The notes beneath the pieces are model-generated. The model did no database searches. It was given only the letters and a program-made list of their open reading frames with translations, and had not been told where the DNA came from. From Alphaproteobacteria bacterium (GTDB lineage Bacteria; Myxococcota_A; UBA796; GCA-2862545): a stretch of DNA of 64,000 nt. Shown here piece after piece: positions 54,380 through 63,417 of this stretch. The translations under genes and the position numbers were made by a program. The first letter of the stretch is position 1. The number at the start of each line of letters is the position of its first letter. The DNA is taken from NCBI GenBank assembly GCA_020632955.1, contig JACKEO010000007.1, positions 150,290 through 214,289 of the forward strand, written 5' to 3'.

Positions 54380-55447
54380 ATGCGCGCGCCCGCCCTCGCC
54401 GTCGTCGCAGGCCTGATCGCGACCCAGCTCGGCTGTGCGAAGCTCTTCGCGCGCCAGTGGGAGGACATCGAGGAGGCCTGCCAGGATCGCTTCCCGGGCG
54501 ACACGCTCGTGGAGTCCGAGGCGCGCATCTACCTGCGGCGCCTCGCCTGCTACCGCCGCTTCGTGAACCTCTCCGACCTCGCCGTCACCGAGGAGGTGCA
54601 CGAGGCCACCACGAACCACGCCAAGTACCTCCGCGAGAACGGCGTCCTCGACAAGGAGATCACCAACCTCGACCAGGTCTTCGTCGAGAACATGAACCTG
54701 CCCTTCGCCACGGGCCAGACGGTGCGCGAGCGCCTGCTGCGCACCGGCGCGGTCACGAAGGGCGAGAGCTTCTGGACCTGGGACGTGTGGCTGCGCTCCT
54801 TCGATCCGCGCATCGCCGACGAGCACGCCGACAACCCCTTCATCCGCGACATCGTCTTCCAGCCCGGCTTCGCCGGCGCGGGCATCGAGCTGGTGCAGAC
54901 GCAGTCCAGCGTCGATGCCTACATGAACGTGCTCTTCTACCTGGGCAACAGCGACCGCATCGACTGGCCCGTGGTCTACCCGAAGGACGGGCAGTCCAAC
55001 GTGAAGCTGGAGTGGGACGCCGGCGTGGCCAACCCGCTCTGGGGTCCGCGCATCACGGGCTACCCGATCACCATCACGCTGGGCGCCTCGAAGTCCCGGC
55101 AGGCCTCGAACCCCTACCAGGCGCGCCTGTACGACGCGCACATCTACGCGGTGGGAGCCGACGGCAACGAGCGCGAGATCGCCTACAAGGCCGTGATGCC
55201 GCAGAAGTTCAGCAACGGCAGCGACCTGCTGAACACCATCATCCTCTTCCCGCAGCTCCCGCTGCAGTCCGACACCGAGTACCGCGTCGACGTCACGCTC
55301 GGCTGGGTGGACTGGGAGGAGTTCAAGCTCGAGTCCAGCTTCCGCACGCTGCGGGTGGGCGGCACGTCCACGCCCCGCGACAGCAGCGACACGTCGCAGC
55401 CCGGCGACAGCGGCGACAGTGGCGGCCCGGTCGACACCTTCGACTGA
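54380..55447 (+). CDS. CAP/SCP-like domain lipoprotein
   Basis: 355 residues. The signal ends QLGC (Cys19). The stretch VTEEVHEATTNHAKYLREN and the following ENMNLPFATGQTVRERLL resemble the start of the CAP (CRISP/PR-1) domain, with the pattern A..HA.YL...E.....G. The second half is an Ig-like beta domain (GYPITITLGA..LYDAHIYAV), and the end has a GDSGDSGG tail. Function unknown, likely envelope-located. The RBS stretch CGGAGGACCCATGCG is identical to that of the lipoprotein at 63418. Confidence 0.82.
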   Translation: MRAPALAVVAGLIATQLGCAKLFARQWEDIEEACQDRFPGDTLVESEARIYLRRLACYRRFVNLSDLAVTEEVHEATTNHAKYLRENGVLDKEITNLDQVFVENMNLPFATGQTVRERLLRTGAVTKGESFWTWDVWLRSFDPRIADEHADNPFIRDIVFQPGFAGAGIELVQTQSSVDAYMNVLFYLGNSDRIDWPVVYPKDGQSNVKLEWDAGVANPLWGPRITGYPITITLGASKSRQASNPYQARLYDAHIYAVGADGNEREIAYKAVMPQKFSNGSDLLNTIILFPQLPLQSDTEYRVDVTLGWVDWEEFKLESSFRTLRVGGTSTPRDSSDTSQPGDSGDSGGPVDTFD

Positions 55448-55591
55448 TCCGCACGCCTCGGCGTGGCGGGGTCCGCCCGCCGCAGACACACCCGACGTGC
55501 CTCGGGGGGCCGGCATCGGGCCTGCGCGCTCGCGGGCGAGGTCCGCGTCGGGTACATCGGCGACTCGCCCGACCTCCCGGACCCTGATGCC

Positions 55592-58540
55592 ATGAGCGAT
55601 CCCGTCGTGCCGCCGCCCTCCGCGCCGGACGCTCGGTCCCGTCGACTGCGCACCACCACCCGCGTGGTGCTCGTCCTGTCCATGATCGCCTCGATGATCA
55701 TGCAGGCCGGCCCGGTGTGGGAGTGGCGCAACGGCGGCCTGGAGCGCTTCAGCTGGCAGCTGTGGCCCTGGTACATCGAGGACGCGGCGATCAGCTTCGC
55801 CTACGCGCGGAACCTGGCCGACGGCGAGGGCCTCGTGGCCTTCGTGGGGGGCGAGCGCATCGAGGGCTACTCGAACCCGCTGTGGGTGGGCCTGATGGCC
55901 CTCTGGTACCTGGTGGGCGTCGACGGCTTCTGGAGCAGCAAGCTCATGGCCATGGTGCTCGGGGCCGCCACGGTCTGGATCACCTGGCGCATCGCGGTGG
56001 AGGTCGTCGACGACGAGGACTCCTACGCCCCGCTGGTGGCGCCCTTCATGCTGGGCCTCTTCCCCACCTTCGCCTTCTGGAACGCCTCGGGCCTCGAGAA
56101 CCCGCTGTTCAACCTCTGCCTGGCGGGCGGCATCTGGCGGGTGGTGGTGGAGGCGCGTCGGGGCGGCTTCCCCTGGTCGTCGGTGTGGTTCCTCGCGCTC
56201 GCGGTCACCCGGCCCGAGGGCATCATGTACGGGGCCTGGGGCGGGTTCGTGGCGATGTGCGCCGCGGTGCTGGGCGGGCGCGGCCTGAGGTCCACGGGCC
56301 TGTGGCTGGTCACCTTCTTCGTGCCCTTCCTGGCCTACCACGCCATCCGCTACGACTACTTCGCCTGGGCCTTCCCCAACACGTACTACGCCAAGCTCGG
56401 CAGTCGGGAGTTCCGGCCCTTCGCGTGGAATGCGCGGGGCTGGAAGTACCTGCGGGGCTGGGCCTTCGACACGGGCCTCGGCTGGTTCCTGCCGGTGTTC
56501 GTCGCCGGGCTCGTGGGCCTGCGGGGCCCGCGGCGCTGGTGGGTGCCGCTGGGCGTGCTGGCCGCCGCGATCGGGCTGCTCTACCCCGACAGCGAGATGG
56601 CCAAGCAGGTGTCGTGGTGGCCCGACGACCTCTGGCGGCCCTCCTGGTGGATGGAAGGGCGCGTCTGGCTGCTCCTGGGCGTGAGCATGCTGCTGCCGGT
56701 GGCCTCGCTGGCCGATCGGCGGGCCGTGGGGCGCGTGCTCTGCTGGGGCATGGCGCTGCTCGCCTTCTTCTTCTGCGTCCGCGCCGGCGGCGACTGGATG
56801 AAGGGCTACCGCTGGATGAGCTTCCTCGCGGTGCCGGCGGCGGTGCTCTTCGCCTCGGGCGTCGAGGAGGTGGCGGCCATCTTCCAGCGCACGCTGGGGC
56901 GGTCGCGGGCGCCGGGCTGGTCCACGCCGGGCTGGGTGGCGGCGCTGCTGCTCACGCTGGGCGTGCTCCCCGGCTTCTTCGTGCACGCGGACTGGTTCTT
57001 CGGGAAGCGCGAGACGGGTCCCTTCAGCGTGAAGAACCGCGTGGAGTACACCGACTGGCTCATGGAGCGGCTCTGGGTGCAGGACCGCCTCGTGCGCAAC
57101 CTCGACGTGGACATGGGCGCGCACATGTACTGGTCGGCCCACCAGATGGTGGACATGGCCGGCCTCGTGGACGTCTCGATCGCGCAGCACGACTACGGCC
57201 AGCGCGCCTTCACCCAGCGCTACGTCTTCGAGGACCAGCGGCCGCTCGTGGCCCACGTGCACGGCGGCTGGGCGAACACGAGCCGCATCCCCACGTTCTC
57301 CGAGTGGAAGCGCGACTACGTCGAGGTGCCGGGCTTCGCCATCAGCCGTCGCACCAACCACGTGGGCAACCACGTGCGCCGCGACCTCATGGTGATGGAC
57401 GCGTGGCCGGGTCCGCTCGGGCAGGACGTCACCTTCGAGCGGGGCATCGCCCTGTCGGGCTTCGAGATCCCCAGCCAGCCCGTGTCGGCCGGCAAGGCGC
57501 TCTACCTCGAGGTGGGGGTGCAGTACCGGCAGCTCGACGACAAGGAGGACTTCCGGGTCCTGGCCTTCCTGTCGAACGAGGCCGGGGACGTGCACGCCTT
57601 CGACGTGCCCGTCGGGTACGACTGGCTGCCGCCCTCCGAGTGGCGGATCGGCGAGGTGGGCATCGTGCGGATGGCCACCTTCCTGCCGAAGGAGCTGCCG
57701 CCCGGCACGTACGACCTCGGCTTCGTGATCGTCGGCGAGGACGGGGCGGCGGTGCCCGTGGCGATGCGGCCCGGGAACGAGCCCGTGCACGCCCCGCCCG
57801 AGGTGGTGATCGGGGGCGTGCGCGGCGGCCCGCCGCGGTTCGCCCAGGGCGAGGTGCGCTACCCCGGCGTGGTGCAGGTGGGGGAGGAGGGCGCCAGCGA
57901 GGAGGGCGCCCGCGAGGACCTCGATCGCGCCAAGGCCCACGCCAAGGAGGGGCGCTGCGAGGACGCCGAGGCCGCGTGGCGGCTCGCGCGCCTGCACCTG
58001 CCCTACGCCACGTCGTGGCACGACGCGCGGCGGCCCGCGATGGCCGATCTCATCGCCACCTGCTGGGCCGAGCGCGCCCTGGTGCCGCGCCAGGATCCGC
58101 TGGCCGTGGTGGGGGCGCTCGAGAGCGGCCGCGTGTGGAACCACGGCAACGCGCGCCTGCAGGAGGCGCAGCGCACCATCGGCGAGCTCCTGTGGCAGGA
58201 GGGCAAGCGCCACCGGGAGCAGGAGGACTGGGAGCAGGCCTACACCCTGTTCGACGGCGCCGTGCGGGCCAACCCCAGCCTGTCGTGGGCGCGTCGCTAC
58301 GCCGAGGAAGCCCGCGACCACATCCTGGGTCTGGTGGAGGAGCCCCGCCCCGCGACGCCCGTGCGTCCCCCGCGGGGCAAGCCCGCGAAGGCCGACGAGC
58401 CGGCGGAGGTGCCCGTGGACGATGGCCGCAAGAAGCCGATGAGCGACAAGCTCCGCCGCAAGCTCGACGCACTCACCCGCGAGGACGGCGAGTCCGATCC
58501 GTCGGGAGGGGCCCCGGAGGGCGCGGCCGGTGCGCCCTAG
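55592..58540 (+). CDS. Large GT-C family membrane glycosyltransferase with C-terminal helical domain
   Basis: 982 residues. About eleven hydrophobic helices in the first 460 residues. The first external loop reads WYIEDAAISFAYARNLADGEGL (Glu63-Asp64) and then ERIEGYSNPLWVGL, as in AftB/ZomB-like GT-C enzymes and as in the paralog at 4730-6685. Residues 500-750 are a soluble domain with beta-rich sequence; residues 770-930 are helical and TPR-like (EDAEAAWRLARLHLPYA). The tail is Pro/Lys-rich. The ATG at 55592 has no strong Shine-Dalgarno. The stop overlaps the next start by 11 nt. Substrate unknown. Confidence 0.85.
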   Translation: MSDPVVPPPSAPDARSRRLRTTTRVVLVLSMIASMIMQAGPVWEWRNGGLERFSWQLWPWYIEDAAISFAYARNLADGEGLVAFVGGERIEGYSNPLWVGLMALWYLVGVDGFWSSKLMAMVLGAATVWITWRIAVEVVDDEDSYAPLVAPFMLGLFPTFAFWNASGLENPLFNLCLAGGIWRVVVEARRGGFPWSSVWFLALAVTRPEGIMYGAWGGFVAMCAAVLGGRGLRSTGLWLVTFFVPFLAYHAIRYDYFAWAFPNTYYAKLGSREFRPFAWNARGWKYLRGWAFDTGLGWFLPVFVAGLVGLRGPRRWWVPLGVLAAAIGLLYPDSEMAKQVSWWPDDLWRPSWWMEGRVWLLLGVSMLLPVASLADRRAVGRVLCWGMALLAFFFCVRAGGDWMKGYRWMSFLAVPAAVLFASGVEEVAAIFQRTLGRSRAPGWSTPGWVAALLLTLGVLPGFFVHADWFFGKRETGPFSVKNRVEYTDWLMERLWVQDRLVRNLDVDMGAHMYWSAHQMVDMAGLVDVSIAQHDYGQRAFTQRYVFEDQRPLVAHVHGGWANTSRIPTFSEWKRDYVEVPGFAISRRTNHVGNHVRRDLMVMDAWPGPLGQDVTFERGIALSGFEIPSQPVSAGKALYLEVGVQYRQLDDKEDFRVLAFLSNEAGDVHAFDVPVGYDWLPPSEWRIGEVGIVRMATFLPKELPPGTYDLGFVIVGEDGAAVPVAMRPGNEPVHAPPEVVIGGVRGGPPRFAQGEVRYPGVVQVGEEGASEEGAREDLDRAKAHAKEGRCEDAEAAWRLARLHLPYATSWHDARRPAMADLIATCWAERALVPRQDPLAVVGALESGRVWNHGNARLQEAQRTIGELLWQEGKRHREQEDWEQAYTLFDGAVRANPSLSWARRYAEEARDHILGLVEEPRPATPVRPPRGKPAKADEPAEVPVDDGRKKPMSDKLRRKLDALTREDGESDPSGGAPEGAAGAP

Positions 58541-59939
58541 CCGCCGGGTGCTGGCGCTCTTCGCGCTGTGCGCCGGCGTGGCGCTGGCGGGGGGCGACCC
58601 GCGCGGCTGGTCGGAGGGCACCCCCGCCGCCGGCGCGCCGATGGTGCTGGGCACCGCGGAGGAGGTGCGTCCGGTGGACCTGCCGGCGGTGGTGACCTCC
58701 CGCCTGAAGCGCCCGACGCTGCTCTACTACGTGTCGCCCACCTGCCCGCACTGCATGCGCGTGGCGCCCGAGCTGGCCCGGGTGGCCGAGGCCGTGGCGG
58801 AGCGCGCCGACGTGATCGGCGTGATGGCGGGCGGCGCCGAGCAGGAGGACATCGACGCCTTCGTGGAGGCCTACGGCTGGACCTTCCCGGTGCTGCACGA
58901 CACCACCCGGGAGATCGGCGCGGCCATGGGGGCACGGGGCACGCCCAGCGTGCTGCTCGTGGAGCGCCGCGGGCGCACCACCCAGGCCCTGCAGGCCTGG
59001 TACCCCTACGTGGCGGGCACCGAGCCGCTCGTCGTGCTGCGTCTGAGCAAGGACCCCTGGTCGGTGGTGAAGGGCGGCGACCACGTGGGCGTGCGCACCT
59101 GCGGCGCCTGCCACGTGCAGGAGGCCGCCTCCTGGGCGCTCACCCACCACGCCGTGGCCTGGCACACCCTGGAGCGCCTCGAGAAGACCGACGACGCGTC
59201 CTGCGTGCCCTGCCACGTCACCGGGCACGGCACGCGCGACGGCTGGTCGCCCGAGCGCCCCGAGCTGCGCGACGTGGGCTGCGAGGCCTGCCACGGACCC
59301 AGCGGCCCGCACGACGGCGTCCCCACGGTGCCCGCCTCCACCTGCGAGGGCTGCCACGACGCCGAACACGCCATCGGCTTCCGCTACGACAAGGGACTGC
59401 CGCTGCTCGACCACTACCGGGCGGTCCACATGTCGCCCGAGGGACTCGCCGAGGCGCGGCAGGCCCTGATCAAGGGCGAGACCCCGCAGGCGCTCCTGAG
59501 CTTCGACCAGGGCGCCTACGTGGGCTCGGCGGCGTGCACGGGCTGCCACGCCGCCGAGCACGCGTCCTGGCAGGCCTCGCCCCATGCGGGCGCGATGGAG
59601 CGCCTGGCGGCGCAGGGGGCGGCCGAGGACGCGCGCTGCGTGGGCTGCCACGCGGTCGCCCGGCAGCCGGGTCCTCGTCCCACGGAGATCGAGGCCTTCC
59701 GCACCACCGAGGGCGTGGGCTGCGAGGGCTGCCACGGGCCCGGCGCCGCCCACGTGGCGGCCGGGGGAGGCACCGACACCATCGTCGGACTGGGTGCGAG
59801 CTGCCCGGTGTGCGTCATCGAGGCGGTCTGCACGAGCTGCCACACCTCGGTGTGGGACCCCACCTGGGACTTGCAGCGCTCGCTGGAGCGCGTGCGGCAC
59901 GGGGCGCCCGTCGATGCGCCGGGGCTCACACCGCCCTGA
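58530..59939 (+). CDS. Thioredoxin-like/octaheme cytochrome c fusion protein
   Basis: 469 residues. A cleavable signal ends near ALAGGDP. A thioredoxin-fold domain follows with the active site CPHC (Cys72, Cys75), as in DsbA/TlpA. The C-terminal part carries eight CxxCH heme sites starting at residues 191, 225, 251, 272, 336, 370, 398 and 434. Several are followed by GPSG/GPGA spacing as in c554-type multiheme cytochromes. It should be periplasmic and transfer electrons. The GTG overlaps the upstream GT-C gene. Its partner reductase is not in the window. Confidence 0.92.
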   Translation: MRPSRRVLALFALCAGVALAGGDPRGWSEGTPAAGAPMVLGTAEEVRPVDLPAVVTSRLKRPTLLYYVSPTCPHCMRVAPELARVAEAVAERADVIGVMAGGAEQEDIDAFVEAYGWTFPVLHDTTREIGAAMGARGTPSVLLVERRGRTTQALQAWYPYVAGTEPLVVLRLSKDPWSVVKGGDHVGVRTCGACHVQEAASWALTHHAVAWHTLERLEKTDDASCVPCHVTGHGTRDGWSPERPELRDVGCEACHGPSGPHDGVPTVPASTCEGCHDAEHAIGFRYDKGLPLLDHYRAVHMSPEGLAEARQALIKGETPQALLSFDQGAYVGSAACTGCHAAEHASWQASPHAGAMERLAAQGAAEDARCVGCHAVARQPGPRPTEIEAFRTTEGVGCEGCHGPGAAHVAAGGGTDTIVGLGASCPVCVIEAVCTSCHTSVWDPTWDLQRSLERVRHGAPVDAPGLTPP

Positions 59940-60011
59940 CACTCCGCGACATGGTGCCGCGAAGGTGTCGATCCGGTTGCGTCCGCTTCGCGGCGAGGGC
60001 CCCCCCACAGC

Positions 60012-60465
60012 TTCTCCCCAGAGTTTTCCACAGGCCGAGAATCGGCTTCGTTCGGATTCGTTCGCTGGATAATCCAGGAATCAAGCGGATCGGTGTGTCG
60101 GCGCTCCGGTCCTGCAGGCAGTTGCGTACCCCGGGGTGATCGCGACTGTCCCCAGCAAGCGGGGGGCCTGCAGACGGGCCTCGGTGGACTTGCGAGGTTG
60201 GTCCGTGGCGCGGCGCGGGGGCCCGCGCGTTCTCCGCGTCCGCCCGTCCGGGGCCGTCGCGGGAGGACGCGCCCGCCGGACTCCCGCCCACAGGTCTCCC
60301 AGGATGGGCGGGCGCCGGGGATCGTGGCGGGTTGTCCACAGGCTTGTCCGCAGGTCTTCCTGCACGGCTGGGGAACACGCTGAGTGCGTGGTGGTCGCAA
60401 CGAGCGCCCTCGCTGGACTCCCGCGGGCGGACCTGCCGTCCCCGTGGCTCCAGCGACTGTCCACA
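60012..60465. other. Cluster of DnaA-box-like sequences, possible replication origin
   Basis: The 595-bp noncoding region 59940-60534 has no plausible gene. On the plus strand it contains TTTTCCACA (60024-60032), TTGTCCACA (60332-60340) and CTGTCCACA (60457-60465), plus weaker TTCTCCCCA (60012), CTGTCCCCA (60146) and TTGTCCGCA (60344). On the minus strand TTATCCAGC (60072 to 60064) lies in the palindrome CTGGATAATCCAG. A relatively AT-rich stretch (about 60038-60092) has TTCGTTCG twice, 10 bp apart. This is typical for a bacterial oriC with its unwinding element, but dnaA is not in the window. Confidence 0.5.
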
Positions 60466-60534
60466 GCGGAGGCCCTGTCGGTCCGTCGCCTTGCGGACCG
60501 GGGTGCTCCGGGGCAGGACGCCGCAGGAGGCGCC

Positions 60535-62601
60535 ATGTCCCCGGTGCCCGAGGCGCTGCACGTCGCCGTCGCGAGCCTGAACCAGACCGTCGGCGACTGG
60601 GCCGGCAACGCCGCCCGCATCGCGGAGGCCTGCGCCGAGGCGCGTCGTCGGGGTGCGGTGCTGCTCGCGCTGCCCGAGATGTGCGTGTCCGGCTACTCGC
60701 TGGGCGATCGCGTGGCGATGCGCGGCACGCTGGAGCGGAGCTGGCGCAGCGTGGTGGCGCTGCTCCCCGAGACCCGTGGGCTGGTGGTCACCCTCGGGCT
60801 CCCGGTGGCGCACGACGGGGCGCTCTTCGACGCGATCGTGGTGGTGGCCGACGGCCGTCCCGTGGGCGTGGTGCCCAAGGAGAACCTCGCCACCGGCGAC
60901 GTGGAGTACGAGAACCGCTGGTACGCGGGCTGGCGCCGGGGGCGGGTCGACACCTGGGAGGCCCCCGACGGCACCCGGCTCCCCTTCGGCAGCCTGGTGT
61001 TCGACGCCGAGGGCATCGGGCGCTTCGCGGTGGAGATCTGCGAGGACGGCTGGAAGGGCGTGCGGCCCGGCAGCCTCGCGGCGCTCGCGGGCGCCCACGT
61101 CGTGATCAACGCGTCGGCGAGCTGGTTCGAGCTCGGCAAGCACGCCACGCGGCGCCACCTCGTGGAGGCCGTGAGCCGCGAGGACCGGGTGGCCTACCTC
61201 TACACCTCGCTGGTGGGCTGCGACGCCACGCGGCTGGTGTTCGACGGGTCCACGCTGGTGGGTGTCGACGGCCGGATCGTCGCCGAGGGGCCGCGCTTCG
61301 TGTTCACGCGCGAGGTCACCGTGGTGGACGTGGTGCTCGATCTCGCCGCCGTGGCGCGGGGGCGCCTCACGGAGGGCTCCTGGCGGAGCCAGCGCCACGA
61401 GCTCGCCGAGGGCACCTTCGGCGCGCCGCCCCAGGTGGTGCAGGTGGAGGGCACCTTCGGCCCTGCCGCGCGTCCGCCGGCGGGTCCTCCCTACTGGGAG
61501 CGCCGCGTGCGCGCGGTGGACCCCAGCCTCGCCTGGGTGGTGGAGGAGGGCCTGCTCGCCGGGCCGCTCGACGAGGAGGACCTGCTCCCGCTGGAGCTGG
61601 AGCTCGCCCTGTGCACGGGGCTCCGCGACTACCTGCGCAAGACCGGCGTGAGCGGCGTGGCCGTGGCCCTGTCGGGCGGGCGCGACAGCGCCATGTGCGC
61701 CCTGCTCGCCGCGCGCGCCGTGCGCTACGCCCGCCCGGAGCTCGACGCGCAGGCGCTCCGCGCCGAGGTGCGACGCACGCTGGTCACGGCCTACCTGGCC
61801 ACCGCGCACTCCGGCGACGCCACCCGCGATGCCGCCGCCGCGCTCGCCGAGGAGCTGGGCGCAGAGCACCTCAGCTGCGACCTGCAGGCCGCCGTCGACC
61901 TGCACCACCAGCTCGGGGGCCAGCTGGTGGGCGAGACCCTGTCGTGGGACGAGCCGCGGCACGACGTCACCCTGCAGAACGTGCAGGCGCGCCTGCGCGG
62001 CTCGCTCATCTGGATGGTGGCCAACGTGCGCGGACGGCTGCTGCTCACCACCTCCAACAAGAGCGAGGCGGCCGTGGGCTACACCACGATGGACGGCGAC
62101 ACGGCGGGGGGCCTGGCGCCCATCGCCGACGTCCCGAAGTCGCTGGTGTCCACGTGGCTGGCCTGGGCGGCGCGTCGCCACGGGCTGCGGTCGCTGGAGG
62201 GGGTGCTCGCCACGCCCGCCACCGCCGAGCTGCGGCCGTCCTCCCGGGCGCAGACCGACGAGGACGACCTGATGCCCTTCGCCGTCCTCGACCGGCTGAT
62301 GTTCCACTTCGCCTTCCTGGGCGAGGAGCCGGCGGTGATGTTCGAGCGGCTGTGGCCCGAGCTCGCGCCCCGCTACCAGCACGACCCGCGTGCCTTCGGG
62401 GCCCACGTCCGCCGCTTCGTGGGGCTGTTCTGCCGTGCCCAGTGGAAGCGGGAGCGCTTCGCCATCAGCTTCCGGGTGACGGCCTTCGACCTCGACCCCA
62501 AGACCGGCTTCCGCTTCCCGCCCGTGCAGGCGCCCTTCGCGGAGGAGCTCGCCGACCTCGATCTGGCGGTGGAGGCGGCCGTCGCCGCGCTCGACACCTG
62601 A
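60535..62601 (+). CDS. nadE: Glutamine-dependent NAD+ synthetase
   Basis: 688 residues. The N-terminal nitrilase-type glutaminase has the catalytic triad Glu48 (LPEMCVSGYSL), Lys115 (PKENLATGDVEYE) and Cys169 (EICEDGW). The C-terminal ATP-pyrophosphatase domain has SGGRDS at 380-385 and the substrate block NKSEAAVGYTTMDGDTAGG. It amidates deamido-NAD+ to NAD+ with ammonia from glutamine. The length fits two-domain NadE. The ATG has GGAGG 5 nt upstream and lies just after the DnaA-box region. Confidence 0.96.
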   Translation: MSPVPEALHVAVASLNQTVGDWAGNAARIAEACAEARRRGAVLLALPEMCVSGYSLGDRVAMRGTLERSWRSVVALLPETRGLVVTLGLPVAHDGALFDAIVVVADGRPVGVVPKENLATGDVEYENRWYAGWRRGRVDTWEAPDGTRLPFGSLVFDAEGIGRFAVEICEDGWKGVRPGSLAALAGAHVVINASASWFELGKHATRRHLVEAVSREDRVAYLYTSLVGCDATRLVFDGSTLVGVDGRIVAEGPRFVFTREVTVVDVVLDLAAVARGRLTEGSWRSQRHELAEGTFGAPPQVVQVEGTFGPAARPPAGPPYWERRVRAVDPSLAWVVEEGLLAGPLDEEDLLPLELELALCTGLRDYLRKTGVSGVAVALSGGRDSAMCALLAARAVRYARPELDAQALRAEVRRTLVTAYLATAHSGDATRDAAAALAEELGAEHLSCDLQAAVDLHHQLGGQLVGETLSWDEPRHDVTLQNVQARLRGSLIWMVANVRGRLLLTTSNKSEAAVGYTTMDGDTAGGLAPIADVPKSLVSTWLAWAARRHGLRSLEGVLATPATAELRPSSRAQTDEDDLMPFAVLDRLMFHFAFLGEEPAVMFERLWPELAPRYQHDPRAFGAHVRRFVGLFCRAQWKRERFAISFRVTAFDLDPKTGFRFPPVQAPFAEELADLDLAVEAAVAALDT

Positions 62602-62693
62602 CGGTCGTTCCGACGCGTCGCGGCCCGATACCCGAGGTCCCACCGTGGCCCCTCCTGGCCCGCGACGTGCACCCGGGGCCGCCGGGAGGGTCG

Positions 62694-63377
62694 ATGACCA
62701 TCAGGCCGGACCCCGCGCGGGTGGGGGACGTGGAGCTGCTCGCGCTGGTGCTGGGGGGTCGTGGCCTGGGCGCCGCGGCCGGCCTGCTGGAGCGCTTCGG
62801 CGGGCTGGCGCGGCTGGCGGCGGCCGAGCCCGCCGAGCTGGCCAGCGTGCCGGGGGTGGGGCGGGCCAGCGCCCTGCGCGTGGCGGCGGCCCTGCGGCTG
62901 GGTCGGCGGTCGCTGCGCACGGGGGAGCCCCCGCGGGTGCTCGACAGCGCCTGGGCCGCGCACGCCCTCCTCGGGCCCGGGCTGCTCGGCCTGGCGGTCG
63001 AGGAGCTGCACGCGGCCTACCTGGATCGACGCCGGCGGGTGCTCGACCTGCGCAGCCTCACGCGCGGCAGCGAGCAGTTCACGGTGGTCGACCCGCGCCA
63101 GATCTTCCGCCCGGCCGTGGCCCTGGGGGCGGCGGGCGTGGTGCTGGCCCACAACCACCCCTCGGGCGATCCCTCGCCGTCGGTGCAGGATCTGGAGGTC
63201 ACCCGCAGGGTGGCGGCGGCCGGGCGCACGCTGGGCATCGAGCTGGTGGACCACCTGGTGGTGGCGCGGGAGGGCTGGGTGTCGCTGCGCGAGACGGGCC
63301 AGCTCGATCCGGGCGTGCCCATGGCCGCCTCGTGGACGGCGGAGCCGCGGGGCGCGGACGGCGCCGTGAGGTGCTAG
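62694..63377 (+). CDS. radC: RadC/MPN-domain protein
   Basis: 227 residues. The N-terminal half has helix-hairpin-helix elements (LASVPGVGRASALRVAAALRLG). The C-terminal JAMM/MPN domain has the metal motif HNHPSGDPSPSVQD preceded by GAAGVVLA. RadC proteins were named for DNA repair, but the function is not settled. The ATG has GGGAGG 4 nt upstream. Its TAG stop lies in the next promoter. Confidence 0.93.
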   Translation: MTIRPDPARVGDVELLALVLGGRGLGAAAGLLERFGGLARLAAAEPAELASVPGVGRASALRVAAALRLGRRSLRTGEPPRVLDSAWAAHALLGPGLLGLAVEELHAAYLDRRRRVLDLRSLTRGSEQFTVVDPRQIFRPAVALGAAGVVLAHNHPSGDPSPSVQDLEVTRRVAAAGRTLGIELVDHLVVAREGWVSLRETGQLDPGVPMAASWTAEPRGADGAVRC

Positions 63378-63380
63378 GTT
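63372..63380 (+). promoter_or_regulatory. Extended -10 promoter candidate
   Basis: TGCTAGGTT lies 37 nt before the ATG at 63418. It includes the TAG stop codon of radC, so the promoter is embedded in the end of that gene. Confidence 0.45.
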
Positions 63381-63417
63381 CGCCTGCTGCGCGCAGCCCG
63401 TCGCGCCCGGAGGACCC

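Noticed and set aside
54236..58654. 1472-codon minus-strand frame opposite the CAP and GT-C genes
   Set aside because: It results from high third-position GC. The plus strand has a clear CAP-like lipoprotein and GT-C motifs; the minus frame has His- and Gly-rich noise only.
60081..60620. 179-codon minus-strand frame across the DnaA-box region
   Set aside because: It crosses the start of nadE, is Arg/Pro-rich and has no motif. The region is better read as noncoding.
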